The position numbers were made by a program, and so were the translations under genes. A model generated the notes under the pieces. The model was not told where the DNA came from, made no database searches, and was given only the letters and a program-made list of their open reading frames with translations. A stretch of 14,275 bases of DNA, from NCBI GenBank assembly GCA_900771035.1, contig CAAGML010000196.1, forward strand, positions 1-14,275, in the 5' to 3' direction. This document shows, one piece after another, positions 1 to 6,742 of this stretch (positions are counted from its first letter, which is position 1; each line of letters begins with the position of its first letter). Source of the DNA: Bacteroidales bacterium. GTDB lineage: Bacteria; Bacteroidota; Bacteroidia; Bacteroidales; Paludibacteraceae.

Positions 1-61
1 CCACAAACCGCTGAAGAGTGGAAAAACTGCTGGAAATTATTTACCGAAAATTGCTGGATTT

Positions 62-889
62 TTATTTGCCAGTTTCAGTCAGTGAATAGAGTTCGTTGAG
101 CATCTTCTGCACATACCATGTGGTTGCGTCGAATTTGTTGTAAATGAGTTCAATAACCTCATTGTCAATTTTTTTGCCGTTTACCTCGAAATGATGTCTT
201 GCAAATTTGACATATTCGTCCAATGCAATCGGCGGCAGGTTCATCACCGATACGCTTTGGTAAAAAGGTCGTGCAGGTGACGAAAACATTTCGTTCATCA
301 GGTGTATCTGTGACCCTGAGAATACAAAAACGGCATTCCGGCATTCCTGCACAAGTCCTCTCAACGTTGCCTCGACATTTGTCTCAGGATAGTCGCAAAT
401 GGCCTGAAACTCGTCAATAGCCACTATGCAGGGGCGTTCTGCCTGACTGAGGTATGAGAATATCTCTTCCAACGTAAAGTCTGGCCGTCTGATTTCGCCA
501 ATCCCCATATTCCAACTTGCGTTGCCCATTCCGTCAAGGGTTATCCCTGTGCGCAACGATGTCACAATGCTCAGGAACTTGTCAATGGCCTTCTGTCCCC
601 ATGGCTTGAGACCTTCGACGATTACCTGTCCCATCTTGTAAACCATGTCGGTCAGGCATTTAGTCGCATAAATATCAATCAGGAACGTGTTGTAGTTTTT
701 ACTTATATCCTCCAAGTGGAAACAATGGTGAAGCAAGCCTGTCTTTCCCATTCTCCTTGGCGAAATCAGTGCAACGTTGTTGCCATTGGTCAGCAATCTG
801 GTCAGTTTTGCACTCTCTTTCCTGCGGTCGCAGAAGTATTCCTCCGACTCGTATCCGTATGTTATGAAAGGGTTTGTTTTTGCAGTCAT
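62..889 (-). CDS. Archaeal-type AAA ATPase (P-loop), possibly C-terminally truncated
   Basis: A 275-residue P-loop ATPase of the archaeal-type ATPase/DUF234-like group, which has many paralogues in Bacteroidales and no settled function. Visible motifs: an N-terminal block NPFITYGYESEEYFCDRR (residues 6-23); a Walker A variant SPRRMGKTG (43-51); Walker B CIVAIDEF (154-161, with D159/E160); and a sensor-1-like FSGSQ (190-194). I start at the ATG at 889. A TTG 24 bases upstream is in frame, but the family begins at about the NPF block and the TTG lies almost on the promoter. As I recall, relatives are usually about 350-390 residues with a C-terminal winged-helix and nuclease-like part; this one stops right after the ATPase lid region (ending TETGK), so the tail appears to be missing. 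The 61 bases left in the window do not show it. The gene is monocistronic with its own promoter and follows a terminator, which suggests an accessory gene. Family call is firm; cellular role is unknown. Confidence 0.85.
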   Translation of the reverse strand: MTAKTNPFITYGYESEEYFCDRRKESAKLTRLLTNGNNVALISPRRMGKTGLLHHCFHLEDISKNYNTFLIDIYATKCLTDMVYKMGQVIVEGLKPWGQKAIDKFLSIVTSLRTGITLDGMGNASWNMGIGEIRRPDFTLEEIFSYLSQAERPCIVAIDEFQAICDYPETNVEATLRGLVQECRNAVFVFSGSQIHLMNEMFSSPARPFYQSVSVMNLPPIALDEYVKFARHHFEVNGKKIDNEVIELIYNKFDATTWYVQKMLNELYSLTETGK

Positions 890-910
890 AATTGTTTCTT
901 TTTTACGCCG

Positions 911-942
911 CAAAGGTAGTATTTTTTTTTCATTCCACCAAA
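911..942 (-). promoter_or_regulatory. Bacteroidota-type promoter for the AAA ATPase gene
   Basis: Read on the minus strand, TTTG (942-939) and TACCTTTG (918-911) are separated by 20 nt. This fits the Bacteroidota primary-sigma consensus TTTG-N19-21-TAnnTTTG. The -7 box ends 22 nt before the ATG at 889, so the leader would be very short. Confidence 0.7.
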
Positions 943-955
943 TGTTTCTCCCATT

Positions 956-1000
956 TTACCAAAAAAAGATTATCCTTTTTGGATAATCTTTTTTTGGTAA
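956..1000 (-). terminator. Palindromic terminator after proS
   Basis: A perfect 20 bp inverted repeat (956-975 and 981-1000) around a 5 nt loop (976-980). It lies 19 nt past the proS stop. On the minus strand the stem contains an A7 run on the 5' side and a T7 run on the 3' side, with GGATAATC/GATTATCC next to the loop, as in an AT-rich intrinsic terminator. The symmetry means it could act on either strand. It separates the seven-gene proS unit from the downstream ATPase promoter. Confidence 0.75.
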
Positions 1001-1019
1001 TGATATGTGGATTGGATAA

Positions 1020-2522
1020 TCAATAAGCGCGGGCAAAGACGACACGTCTGGCAGAAGGCTTACCTGTCACCATACATTTGCCTGGTTCATTGCGGATTAT
1101 ACGGCCGTCTGCTGTATGAATCTCGTCCATAGGAATGCAACGGATTGTGGCTTTTGTATCCTCTTTAATCTTCTCCTCCGTCTCAGTCGTGCCGTCCCAA
1201 TGAGCAAGGATGAAGCCGCCTTTCTCAATCTCAGCTTTGAATTCGTCGTATGTCTCGACAGTGCGGGTTACTGATGTGCGGTAGTCGAAAGCCTTCTTGA
1301 ATATGTTTTGCTGCATCTCGTCAAGCAACGACTTAATGCGAGGGGCAAGTCCGTCGAACGAGACGGTCTCTTTCTCCAATGTGTCACGGCGCATCAACTC
1401 GACAGTGTTGTTTTCCATATCACGCTGACCCATGGCGATGCGTACAGGGACACCTTTCAATTCGTATTCCGAGAATTTCCACCCTGGTTTCTTGTTGTCC
1501 GCATTGTCGTATTTGACGCTGACACCGAGAGCCTTGAGTTCACGCACGAGTCCTTCGACCTTGGCGTTGATGGCGTTGAGTTGGTCATCGCCTTTATAAA
1601 TAGGCACGATGACAACCTGGAATGGCGCGAGGTTAGGCGGCAGCACCAGACCGTTGTTGTCAGAGTGCGCCATAATCAGAGCGCCCATCAGTCGGGTGGA
1701 AACGCCCCACGATGTGGCCCAGACATAGTCCAACTGGTTGTTTTTGTCAGAGAACTTCACGTCGAAAGCCTTGGCGAAGTTCTGTCCGAGGAAGTGTGAC
1801 GTTCCTGCCTGAAGAGCCTTGCCGTCCTGCATAAGAGCCTCGATGCAGAATGTCTCAATAGCACCGGCGAAACGCTCGTTGGCAGATTTTACACCCTTGA
1901 TTACAGGAACTGCCATATAATTCTCGACGAAGTCGGCATAAACGTGAAGCATTCTCTGAGCCTCTTCCATTGCCTCGTCTGACGTGGCATGTGCCGTATG
2001 ACCTTCCTGCCAAAGGAACTCTGCGGTGCGGAGGAAAAGGCGTGTCCTCATCTCCCAGCGTACCACGTTTGCCCACTGGTTGCACAGGATTGGCAGGTCG
2101 CGGTACGAGTTAATCCAGTTCTTGTAGGTGTTCCAGATGATAGTCTCGGATGTTGGGCGGACGATGAGTTCCTCCTCAAGTTTTGCCGCAGGGTCAACAA
2201 CCACACCTGAGCCGTCAGGGTTGGTTTTCAGGCGGTAGTGAGTGACAACGGCGCACTCCTTGGCGAAACCTTCGACGTGGTCAGCCTCTTTAGAGAGGAA
2301 TGACTTTGGAATGAAGAGAGGGAAATATGCGTTCTGATGACCAGTCTCCTTGAACATATCGTCCAGTTTGCGCTGTATTTTCTCCCAGATAGCGTAGCCG
2401 TAAGGTTTGATGACCATACAGCCACGGACGGCGGACGACTCGGCGAGGTCTGCCTTTACAACCAGGTCGTTGTACCATTTTGAGTAGTCTTCTTCCCTGG
2501 AGGTTAATTCTTTTAATGCCAT
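1020..2522 (-). CDS. proS: Prolyl-tRNA synthetase, archaeal/eukaryotic type (ProS type 3)
   Basis: Cytoplasmic class II aminoacyl-tRNA synthetase that charges tRNA-Pro with proline. At 500 residues it matches the short archaeal/eukaryotic-like form, which lacks the editing insertion of the ~570-residue E. coli form. Visible features: RPTSET at 122-127 (substrate-binding TSE loop); motif 2 RWEMRTR at 155-161 followed by [14 protein letters not shown]; motif 3 region [11 protein letters not shown] near 286-296; an anticodon-binding domain over about 300-400; and a C-terminal extension ending in the characteristic ...ARAY with terminal tyrosine. In zinc-binding relatives that extension carries four cysteines; here only C483 stays at such a site ([10 protein letters not shown] and CMVTG replace the other three; C462 is the separate IRC position). 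The ATG at 2522 begins 1 nt after the stop of the preceding small gene, so translational coupling is likely. It is the last gene of the mlaE-to-proS unit and is followed by a strong terminator. Confidence 0.97.
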   Translation of the reverse strand: MALKELTSREEDYSKWYNDLVVKADLAESSAVRGCMVIKPYGYAIWEKIQRKLDDMFKETGHQNAYFPLFIPKSFLSKEADHVEGFAKECAVVTHYRLKTNPDGSGVVVDPAAKLEEELIVRPTSETIIWNTYKNWINSYRDLPILCNQWANVVRWEMRTRLFLRTAEFLWQEGHTAHATSDEAMEEAQRMLHVYADFVENYMAVPVIKGVKSANERFAGAIETFCIEALMQDGKALQAGTSHFLGQNFAKAFDVKFSDKNNQLDYVWATSWGVSTRLMGALIMAHSDNNGLVLPPNLAPFQVVIVPIYKGDDQLNAINAKVEGLVRELKALGVSVKYDNADNKKPGWKFSEYELKGVPVRIAMGQRDMENNTVELMRRDTLEKETVSFDGLAPRIKSLLDEMQQNIFKKAFDYRTSVTRTVETYDEFKAEIEKGGFILAHWDGTTETEEKIKEDTKATIRCIPMDEIHTADGRIIRNEPGKCMVTGKPSARRVVFARAY

Positions 2523-2523
2523 A

Positions 2524-2760
2524 TTATTGTTGTATTATCGTTTCGTTGTTCAGAAGTATTTTCCCGTCATAGCCAATGTAGAGGGGCGAGCCGCCGGCAC
2601 CTGTGAGCGTGCCGTTCAGGAAGACTGTTCCTGCGGGTTCTGCCTGCATTTCAGAAAACGGTACTATTCCAGTAATAATTCCGTCCGTGATTTCCACCAT
2701 GGCGTTATTTAACAGGCAATTCCGGGTATTTGTCCAGTTGGCTGCTATTCTTTTGACCAT
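2524..2760 (-). CDS. Small protein resembling the N-terminal domain of an amidohydrolase
   Basis: A 78-residue protein beginning [14 protein letters not shown]. Its pattern ([20 protein letters not shown], a loop, then [10 protein letters not shown]) resembles the first beta-sandwich segment of amidohydrolase-superfamily proteins, where 'NGxLTPGFVNAHCH' would come next. The metal-binding HxH and the whole TIM barrel are absent: it continues [11 protein letters not shown] and stops. I chose the ATG at 2760; an in-frame GTG at 2769 would add three residues. It overlaps the end of the DUF4296 gene by 56 nt in a different frame, and its stop is 1 nt from the proS ATG, so it sits in a fully packed operon. 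It could be a decayed amidohydrolase, a stand-alone beta domain, or an unrelated small protein. No catalytic function should be assigned. Confidence 0.6.
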   Translation of the reverse strand: MVKRIAANWTNTRNCLLNNAMVEITDGIITGIVPFSEMQAEPAGTVFLNGTLTGAGGSPLYIGYDGKILLNNETIIQQ

Positions 2761-3634
2761 TTCCGTCACGTTTGTCGTTAAACTGATACTGGCGTATCCG
2801 TTTGTTGCTTTGCATTCTGTTCAGGATGCGTTGGTCGGCTTCATCGATATGTTCGCCGTCCCGGACGTAGGTGTACATCAGGCGCATATCCTCGTACTCA
2901 ATCGACGACAGAAGGTTGACGGCGGTGCTGTCGGCAATGGTGACTATGACGTCTGTTATGCCTTTCTTGCCTTTGCCTGTGGCGAGATGGTAAATGTGCC
3001 AGCGGTTGTCGGCAGGAGCCTGAACATGGATAGTGTCCGACTTTTTATTGTTTAGGCAGTTGATAATCATATTGGTATGGACGGTAACACTATCCTGGGA
3101 GGCACATCGCATTCGGAATGTGAGTTCGATTTTTTGCGCTCCGATGAAATATTTACGTCCTTTGAGTTCCTGATGAATGCGGGAAGAGTCGATTTCCTCG
3201 TTTCCGTCCCTGTACCAGTACATATTCGGCATTGAGAGCCAGTAGTCTAATGTGTCTATGTTAGATAACTCGATGCCGCGTGCCTTCAGTTCAGGAAGCT
3301 GTCCGCTATTGATTTGGTCAAGGAAATCCTGTCCCTTTGTCTCAAGTTTCTTGTGAACCAGTCGCCATTGTTCCGGGTGTCCGGCATACCATTCCAGCGA
3401 ACGGTCGAACTCCGCCTTGTCTGTATGGTGCTTGGCGAATATACCGTTGTAGTAACGTGCCTTGTCCGTGTCGTTGATGTAATTGTTAACCTGGACGACA
3501 GTAGCGTCGAAACGGTATATGTCGAAGAGAACCTCTGCCATCTGGTCGGTAGAGAGGATACTGTCTTGCCGACATGCGGTAAGGGTGAGAAGCAAAATGA
3601 GGAAGAGTGGGGTGGCACGTGGACAGTGTTTCAT
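2705..3634 (-). CDS. DUF4296 domain-containing lipoprotein
   Basis: A 309-residue exported lipoprotein. The N-terminus has a basic start, a hydrophobic stretch and a lipobox ending LTAC, with the lipidated cysteine at residue 21. The next ~90 residues (STDQMAEVLFDIYRFDATV through DRSLEWYAGHPE) match the helical DUF4296 pattern found in Bacteroidota, often next to lspA. Residues ~130-270 look beta-rich and soluble, and the last ~30 are polar and low in hydrophobicity. It should be anchored in the inner or outer membrane; its biochemical function is unknown. Its ATG overlaps the lspA stop by 4 nt (ATGA), so it is encoded directly after the peptidase that should mature it. The 3' end overlaps the next small gene by 56 nt. 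Confidence 0.85.
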   Translation of the reverse strand: MKHCPRATPLFLILLLTLTACRQDSILSTDQMAEVLFDIYRFDATVVQVNNYINDTDKARYYNGIFAKHHTDKAEFDRSLEWYAGHPEQWRLVHKKLETKGQDFLDQINSGQLPELKARGIELSNIDTLDYWLSMPNMYWYRDGNEEIDSSRIHQELKGRKYFIGAQKIELTFRMRCASQDSVTVHTNMIINCLNNKKSDTIHVQAPADNRWHIYHLATGKGKKGITDVIVTIADSTAVNLLSSIEYEDMRLMYTYVRDGEHIDEADQRILNRMQSNKRIRQYQFNDKRDGNGQKNSSQLDKYPELPVK

Positions 3635-4266
3635 CGTTTGTTCTTTTTGTCGTTTAGTCCAGCAGCGTCAAAAGAGGCATTGAACGCCCTGCGGTAACCG
3701 ATGATAATCCATATAATCCCGACGGTGATGAAACTGTCTGCGATATTGAATACAGGGCTGAAGAAGATGTCGCCGCCAACAACGGGCATCCACTCAGGAA
3801 TGCTGAACAGAGGGAAATAGAACATATCGACAACCTTGCCCGTCATCCATTGCGCATAGCCATTGCCCGAAGTGGCGAAGGTCGCCACAGTGGCGGGATC
3901 GCTTGCCGTAAAGATGCTTCCGTAAAAGACACAGTCGATTATATTGCCGATTGCCCCTGTGAGAATGCAGGTCATAACGACCAGAAAACCGAAGTTGAAG
4001 TCGGCTTTGATGAGTCGTATAAGATACCAGACCAGAAATGCTGCGACAATAATCCGGAAGGAGGAGAGAATCATCTTGCTGCCGAGTGTTACGCCGAAAG
4101 CCATTCCAGGGTTTTCGACGAAGACAAGACGGAACCAGTCAAAGATGACATACTCTTCGCCAAGTGCGAAATGGAGTTTGATGTGGAATTTCAGAATCTG
4201 GTCAGCCAGAAGTCCCAGAAGCATGATTGATGGGAACACCCACCAAGAACGTTTGCTGCTCATCAT
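3631..4266 (-). CDS. lspA: Lipoprotein signal peptidase (signal peptidase II)
   Basis: Inner-membrane aspartyl protease that cleaves the signal peptide of diacylglyceryl-modified prolipoproteins. Four membrane segments are visible (about 10-25, 64-86, 93-113 and 176-193). The conserved blocks are DQILK (22-26), NPGMAFG (52-58), GNIIDCVFYGSI with catalytic D111, and FNIADSFITVG with catalytic D177. At 211 residues it is longer than the ~160-residue proteobacterial enzyme because of a long periplasmic segment (about 118-170) before the second aspartate, as is usual in Bacteroidota. The upstream dksA-like stop abuts its ATG with no gap, and its stop overlaps the DUF4296 lipoprotein start by 4 nt. 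A second ATG at codon 2 could equally be used. Confidence 0.96.
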   Translation of the reverse strand: MMSSKRSWWVFPSIMLLGLLADQILKFHIKLHFALGEEYVIFDWFRLVFVENPGMAFGVTLGSKMILSSFRIIVAAFLVWYLIRLIKADFNFGFLVVMTCILTGAIGNIIDCVFYGSIFTASDPATVATFATSGNGYAQWMTGKVVDMFYFPLFSIPEWMPVVGGDIFFSPVFNIADSFITVGIIWIIIGYRRAFNASFDAAGLNDKKNKR

Positions 4267-4644
4267 TTATTTTTGCATCATTTTGCCCTCGACAGTGGTT
4301 GTGGCGTGAGGAACAGCCCTGAGACGCTCCTTAGGAATGAGTTTGCCAGTGACGCGGCAGATACCGTAGGTTTTGTTCTCTATGCGGATGAGCGCGTTTT
4401 TCAGATGGGATATGAATTTCAGCTGACGTTGCATCTGCTGCGACAGGAGTTCTTTGCTAAGTGTGCTGGCTCCTTCCTCGAAATTCTTGAACGTCGGTGA
4501 GGTGTCGTTCACGTCGTTGCCGCTTTCGTTTGACAGCATATTCTTCAGATGGTCGTATTCCTTCTGCGCAATGTCGAGTTTGCCGAGAATCAGTTGGCGG
4601 AACTCTTCGAGTTCTTCGTCAGTGTAGCGGGTTTTTTCTGTCAT
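4267..4644 (-). CDS. DksA/TraR-family protein with degenerate zinc finger
   Basis: A 125-residue cytoplasmic protein of the DksA/TraR family, whose members enter the RNA polymerase secondary channel or act as stress regulators. Residues ~8-90 are predominantly charged and helical, consistent with the coiled coil. The C-terminal motif YGICRVTGKLIPKERLRAVP (93-112) is the DksA/TraR zinc-finger signature, but of the four canonical cysteines only C96 remains: the CxxC partner is T99, and the second pair is replaced in the HATTT region. Similar degenerate fingers are, to my knowledge, common in Bacteroidota relatives. It lies 4 nt after the MlaF-like gene, and its TAA touches the lspA ATG. A true (p)ppGpp cofactor role is not established by the sequence. 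Confidence 0.9.
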   Translation of the reverse strand: MTEKTRYTDEELEEFRQLILGKLDIAQKEYDHLKNMLSNESGNDVNDTSPTFKNFEEGASTLSKELLSQQMQRQLKFISHLKNALIRIENKTYGICRVTGKLIPKERLRAVPHATTTVEGKMMQK

Positions 4645-4648
4645 GATG

Positions 4649-5416
4649 TTATAAGTTTTTATTATGAACAGTTTTTATGGTTTTAAAGAGGTTTGAGGCG
4701 AAAACGAAATCCTGTAGGGACTGGTTGTCCGAACTGAAGATGTCGTCTTTTGAGCCTTCCCAAGCCTTGTGTCCCTCGCGAATGAGTATGATGTGGTCGC
4801 CGGTTTCCATGATAGAGTTCATATCGTGGGTGTTGACGATTGTGGTGATGTCGTACTCCTGCGTGATTTCCTTGATGAGTCTGTCGATGACAAGTGATGT
4901 GACAGGGTCAAGTCCCGAGTTTGGTTCGTCGCAGAACAGGTATTTTGGGTTGAGGGCGATGGCACGTGCGATGGCTACGCGTTTCTGCATTCCTCCCGAG
5001 ATTTCAGCAGGGTAGAGGTTGTGTTTCTCCTCGACAAGGTTGACACGCTCCAGACAGAATTTGGCTCGTTTCTCACGTTCGATTTTTGTCATCTTTGAGA
5101 ACATTTCCAACGGGAACATGACGTTTTCAATGACTGTCTGCGAGTCGAACAGGGCAGAGCCCTGAAAGAGCATTCCCACCTCACGGCGGAGCTTCTTTAT
5201 CTCTTTCTCCTTCATATTGAGAATGTCACGTCCGTCGTAGAGTATCTGCCCCTCTTCAGTATGGTGAAGGCCGATGATGCACTTCATGAGCACAGTCTTA
5301 CCTGAGCCGCTTGGCCCTATAATCTGGTTGACCTTGCCGTCGTAGAAGTTGGCGGAGATGTCGTGAAGGATTTGTTTGCCTTCGAAGGATTTGTTTATGT
5401 TGCGTACCTCTATCAT
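4649..5416 (-). CDS. mlaF: MlaF-type ABC transporter ATP-binding protein
   Basis: A 255-residue ATPase of the MCE/Mla phospholipid-transport class, paired with the MlaE-type permease just upstream (4 nt ATGA overlap). It should work on the cytoplasmic face of the inner membrane, energising lipid movement between the two membranes. Visible: Walker A GPSGSGKT (34-41), Q-loop FQGS (Q85), signature SGGMQKR (140-146), Walker B YLFCDEP (D163/E164), D-loop SGLD and H-loop H197. The signature form SGGMQ and the sequence DEPNSGLDPVTS are typical of the Mla/organic-solvent-resistance ATPases. The last ~25 residues (LQDFVFASNLFKTIKTVHNK) are a short C-terminal extension. No MCE-domain (MlaD) substrate-binding gene is in the window, so the transporter is incomplete here and the symbol is given by homology class only. 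Confidence 0.93.
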   Translation of the reverse strand: MIEVRNINKSFEGKQILHDISANFYDGKVNQIIGPSGSGKTVLMKCIIGLHHTEEGQILYDGRDILNMKEKEIKKLRREVGMLFQGSALFDSQTVIENVMFPLEMFSKMTKIEREKRAKFCLERVNLVEEKHNLYPAEISGGMQKRVAIARAIALNPKYLFCDEPNSGLDPVTSLVIDRLIKEITQEYDITTIVNTHDMNSIMETGDHIILIREGHKAWEGSKDDIFSSDNQSLQDFVFASNLFKTIKTVHNKNL

Positions 5417-6156
5417 GTCAGCATTATTTCTGTTAAGACAATATCCAAGAGTAGCATCATGATACTGCTTTTGACTACGGCGTTTGTGCTGGCCTGACCT
5501 ACTGCAATCGCACCTCCGTTCGCATAGTATCCATAGTATGAGGATATTGAGGCAATGACAAAGCCGAAGAAAACGGATTTGATGACGCTATAAGTGAAAT
5601 AGAAGGGTATAAATGCGTATTGAAGGCCATAAACAAAGTTGTCAACGGTGATGAGCGATGTGAATTTGGCAACCCCCATACCACCCATAAGTCCGAGACC
5701 CGTGCAAAGAGTGACAAGGATTGGCATGAAGAGAACAAGTCCCATGATTTTTGGGAAAATGAGGTAATTGGCAGAGTTGATACCCATTATCTCAAGGGCA
5801 TCAATTTGTTCGGATACTCTCATTGACCCTAACTCAGATGCTATGTTTGAGCCGACTTTGCCGGCAAGCAGGAGACACATAATAGTGGACGAGAACTCCA
5901 GAAGGTAGGTGTCGCGGAGCATTAGACCTGTAGTGTAGCGTGGCAGCAGCGGATTCTCGGTGTTAAGCACGACTTGCATGGTCATAATCACACCCATGAA
6001 AATGGAGATTATTGCGACAAGCAGAATGGAGTCTGTTCCGAGTTTGACCATCTCGACAGGCACTTGTTTCCAGACCATTTTCCTGTTTTCAGGGCGTGCG
6101 AAAACACGTCCCATAAGCATGGAGTATCTGCCTATTTCCTGCAAAAACTGTTTCAT
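5413..6156 (-). CDS. mlaE: MlaE-type ABC transporter permease
   Basis: A 247-residue inner-membrane permease of the MlaE/YrbE family (lipid-transport ABC system). It has five or six hydrophobic segments (about 43-63, 85-103, 130-157, 175-200, 229-246) and the family's cytoplasmic EQ-loop signature SELGSMRVSEQIDALEIMGI near residues 107-126, which contacts the ATPase. The ATG at 6156 is the first after a consensus promoter and the only sensible start. It is the first gene of the seven-gene unit and overlaps the MlaF-like gene by 4 nt. Confidence 0.94.
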   Translation of the reverse strand: MKQFLQEIGRYSMLMGRVFARPENRKMVWKQVPVEMVKLGTDSILLVAIISIFMGVIMTMQVVLNTENPLLPRYTTGLMLRDTYLLEFSSTIMCLLLAGKVGSNIASELGSMRVSEQIDALEIMGINSANYLIFPKIMGLVLFMPILVTLCTGLGLMGGMGVAKFTSLITVDNFVYGLQYAFIPFYFTYSVIKSVFFGFVIASISSYYGYYANGGAIAVGQASTNAVVKSSIMMLLLDIVLTEIMLT

Positions 6157-6178
6157 AATAGCATCCCTTATAGACGTG

Positions 6179-6209
6179 CAAAGTTACGAATAATTCTTCA
6201 AATGGCAAA
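6179..6209 (-). promoter_or_regulatory. Bacteroidota-type promoter of the mlaE-to-proS operon
   Basis: On the minus strand, TTTG (6209-6206) and TAACTTTG (6186-6179) are separated by exactly 19 nt, a full match to the Bacteroidota consensus TTTG-N19-TAnnTTTG. It begins 12 nt past the end of the preceding T-tract, and the -7 box ends 22 nt before the mlaE ATG. No other good promoter is seen within the unit. Confidence 0.75.
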
Positions 6210-6220
6210 ATGTTTTTGCG

Positions 6221-6255
6221 AAAAAAAAAGAGGCCGATATTATCGACCTCTTTTT
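6221..6255 (-). terminator. Rho-independent terminator of the exbB-exbD cluster
   Basis: On the minus strand a hairpin with stem GAGGTCGA/TCGGCCTC (one G-T wobble; 6250-6230) is followed by a run of nine T (6229-6221). It lies ~24 nt past the stop of the second exbD gene and just before the mlaE promoter. Confidence 0.88.
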
Positions 6256-6274
6256 CTTATAGAGTAGTGAAAAA

Positions 6275-6742
6275 TCACTTCATTTTCTGGAGTGCCGCAT
6301 AGTTGATTTTGAGTGCCTGAGCTTTTCGCAACTCCTGCTTGATGTCTGTGATGATACCCATCTGTGACTCTCTGTCGGCTTTGAGAGAAATGGTGAGCAG
6401 ACCTTGCTCTTCCTCTTTCATGGCACTGCGTTCAGCCTCGACGTAAGGACGAATCTCGTTTACCTCGGCAAAAGCATCGTCAAGCTGGATTCGTGTCTCA
6501 GAACCGTAGTGCTTCACAAATTCGCGTTTTGGAACACCGACGTAGATATACCGCACGAGGGATTTCTTTTCAAGCGACTGAAGTTCCGTAGCCTCTGGAT
6601 TGTTGATATTCACCTTGTATGTCACCTCTTTCATTGATGTTGACACCATGAAGAAGAAGAGGAGCATGAAGATGATGTCAGGCAGTGACGCAGTCGAGAC
6701 TGCAGGAACGGATTTTTTTCCGGCTTTGCGTATCTTTGCCAT
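6275..6742 (-). CDS. exbD: ExbD/TolR-family biopolymer transport protein (second copy)
   Basis: A 155-residue single-pass inner-membrane protein forming part of an ExbB/ExbD proton channel that energises outer-membrane transport. After a basic cytoplasmic tail (MAKIRKAGKK), the one membrane helix (about 20-38) carries the conserved protonatable aspartate D22 in SLPDIIFMLLFFFMVST. The rest is a periplasmic domain ending in IKQELRKAQALKINYAALQK. It differs from its upstream neighbour in sequence and length, so the pair is not a recent duplication. Its ATG overlaps the upstream TAA by 1 nt (TAATG), which suggests coupled translation. A rho-independent terminator follows. Confidence 0.93.
   Translation of the reverse strand: MAKIRKAGKKSVPAVSTASLPDIIFMLLFFFMVSTSMKEVTYKVNINNPEATELQSLEKKSLVRYIYVGVPKREFVKHYGSETRIQLDDAFAEVNEIRPYVEAERSAMKEEEQGLLTISLKADRESQMGIITDIKQELRKAQALKINYAALQKMK

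Noticed and set aside
1..61. Possible missing C-terminus of the AAA ATPase in another frame
   Set aside because: None of the three minus-strand frames resembles the expected continuation; a near-repeat of TGCTGGA (29-35 and 52-58) is too short to mean much.
889..913. Upstream TTG start adding eight residues to the AAA ATPase
   Set aside because: The TTG overlaps the -7 promoter box (911-918), and the extension MRRKKETI is not part of the family pattern; the ATG at 889 fits better.
1308..1799. 163-codon open frame on the plus strand opposite proS
   Set aside because: The opposite strand encodes the conserved core of prolyl-tRNA synthetase; the antisense product shows no motif or plausible start context.
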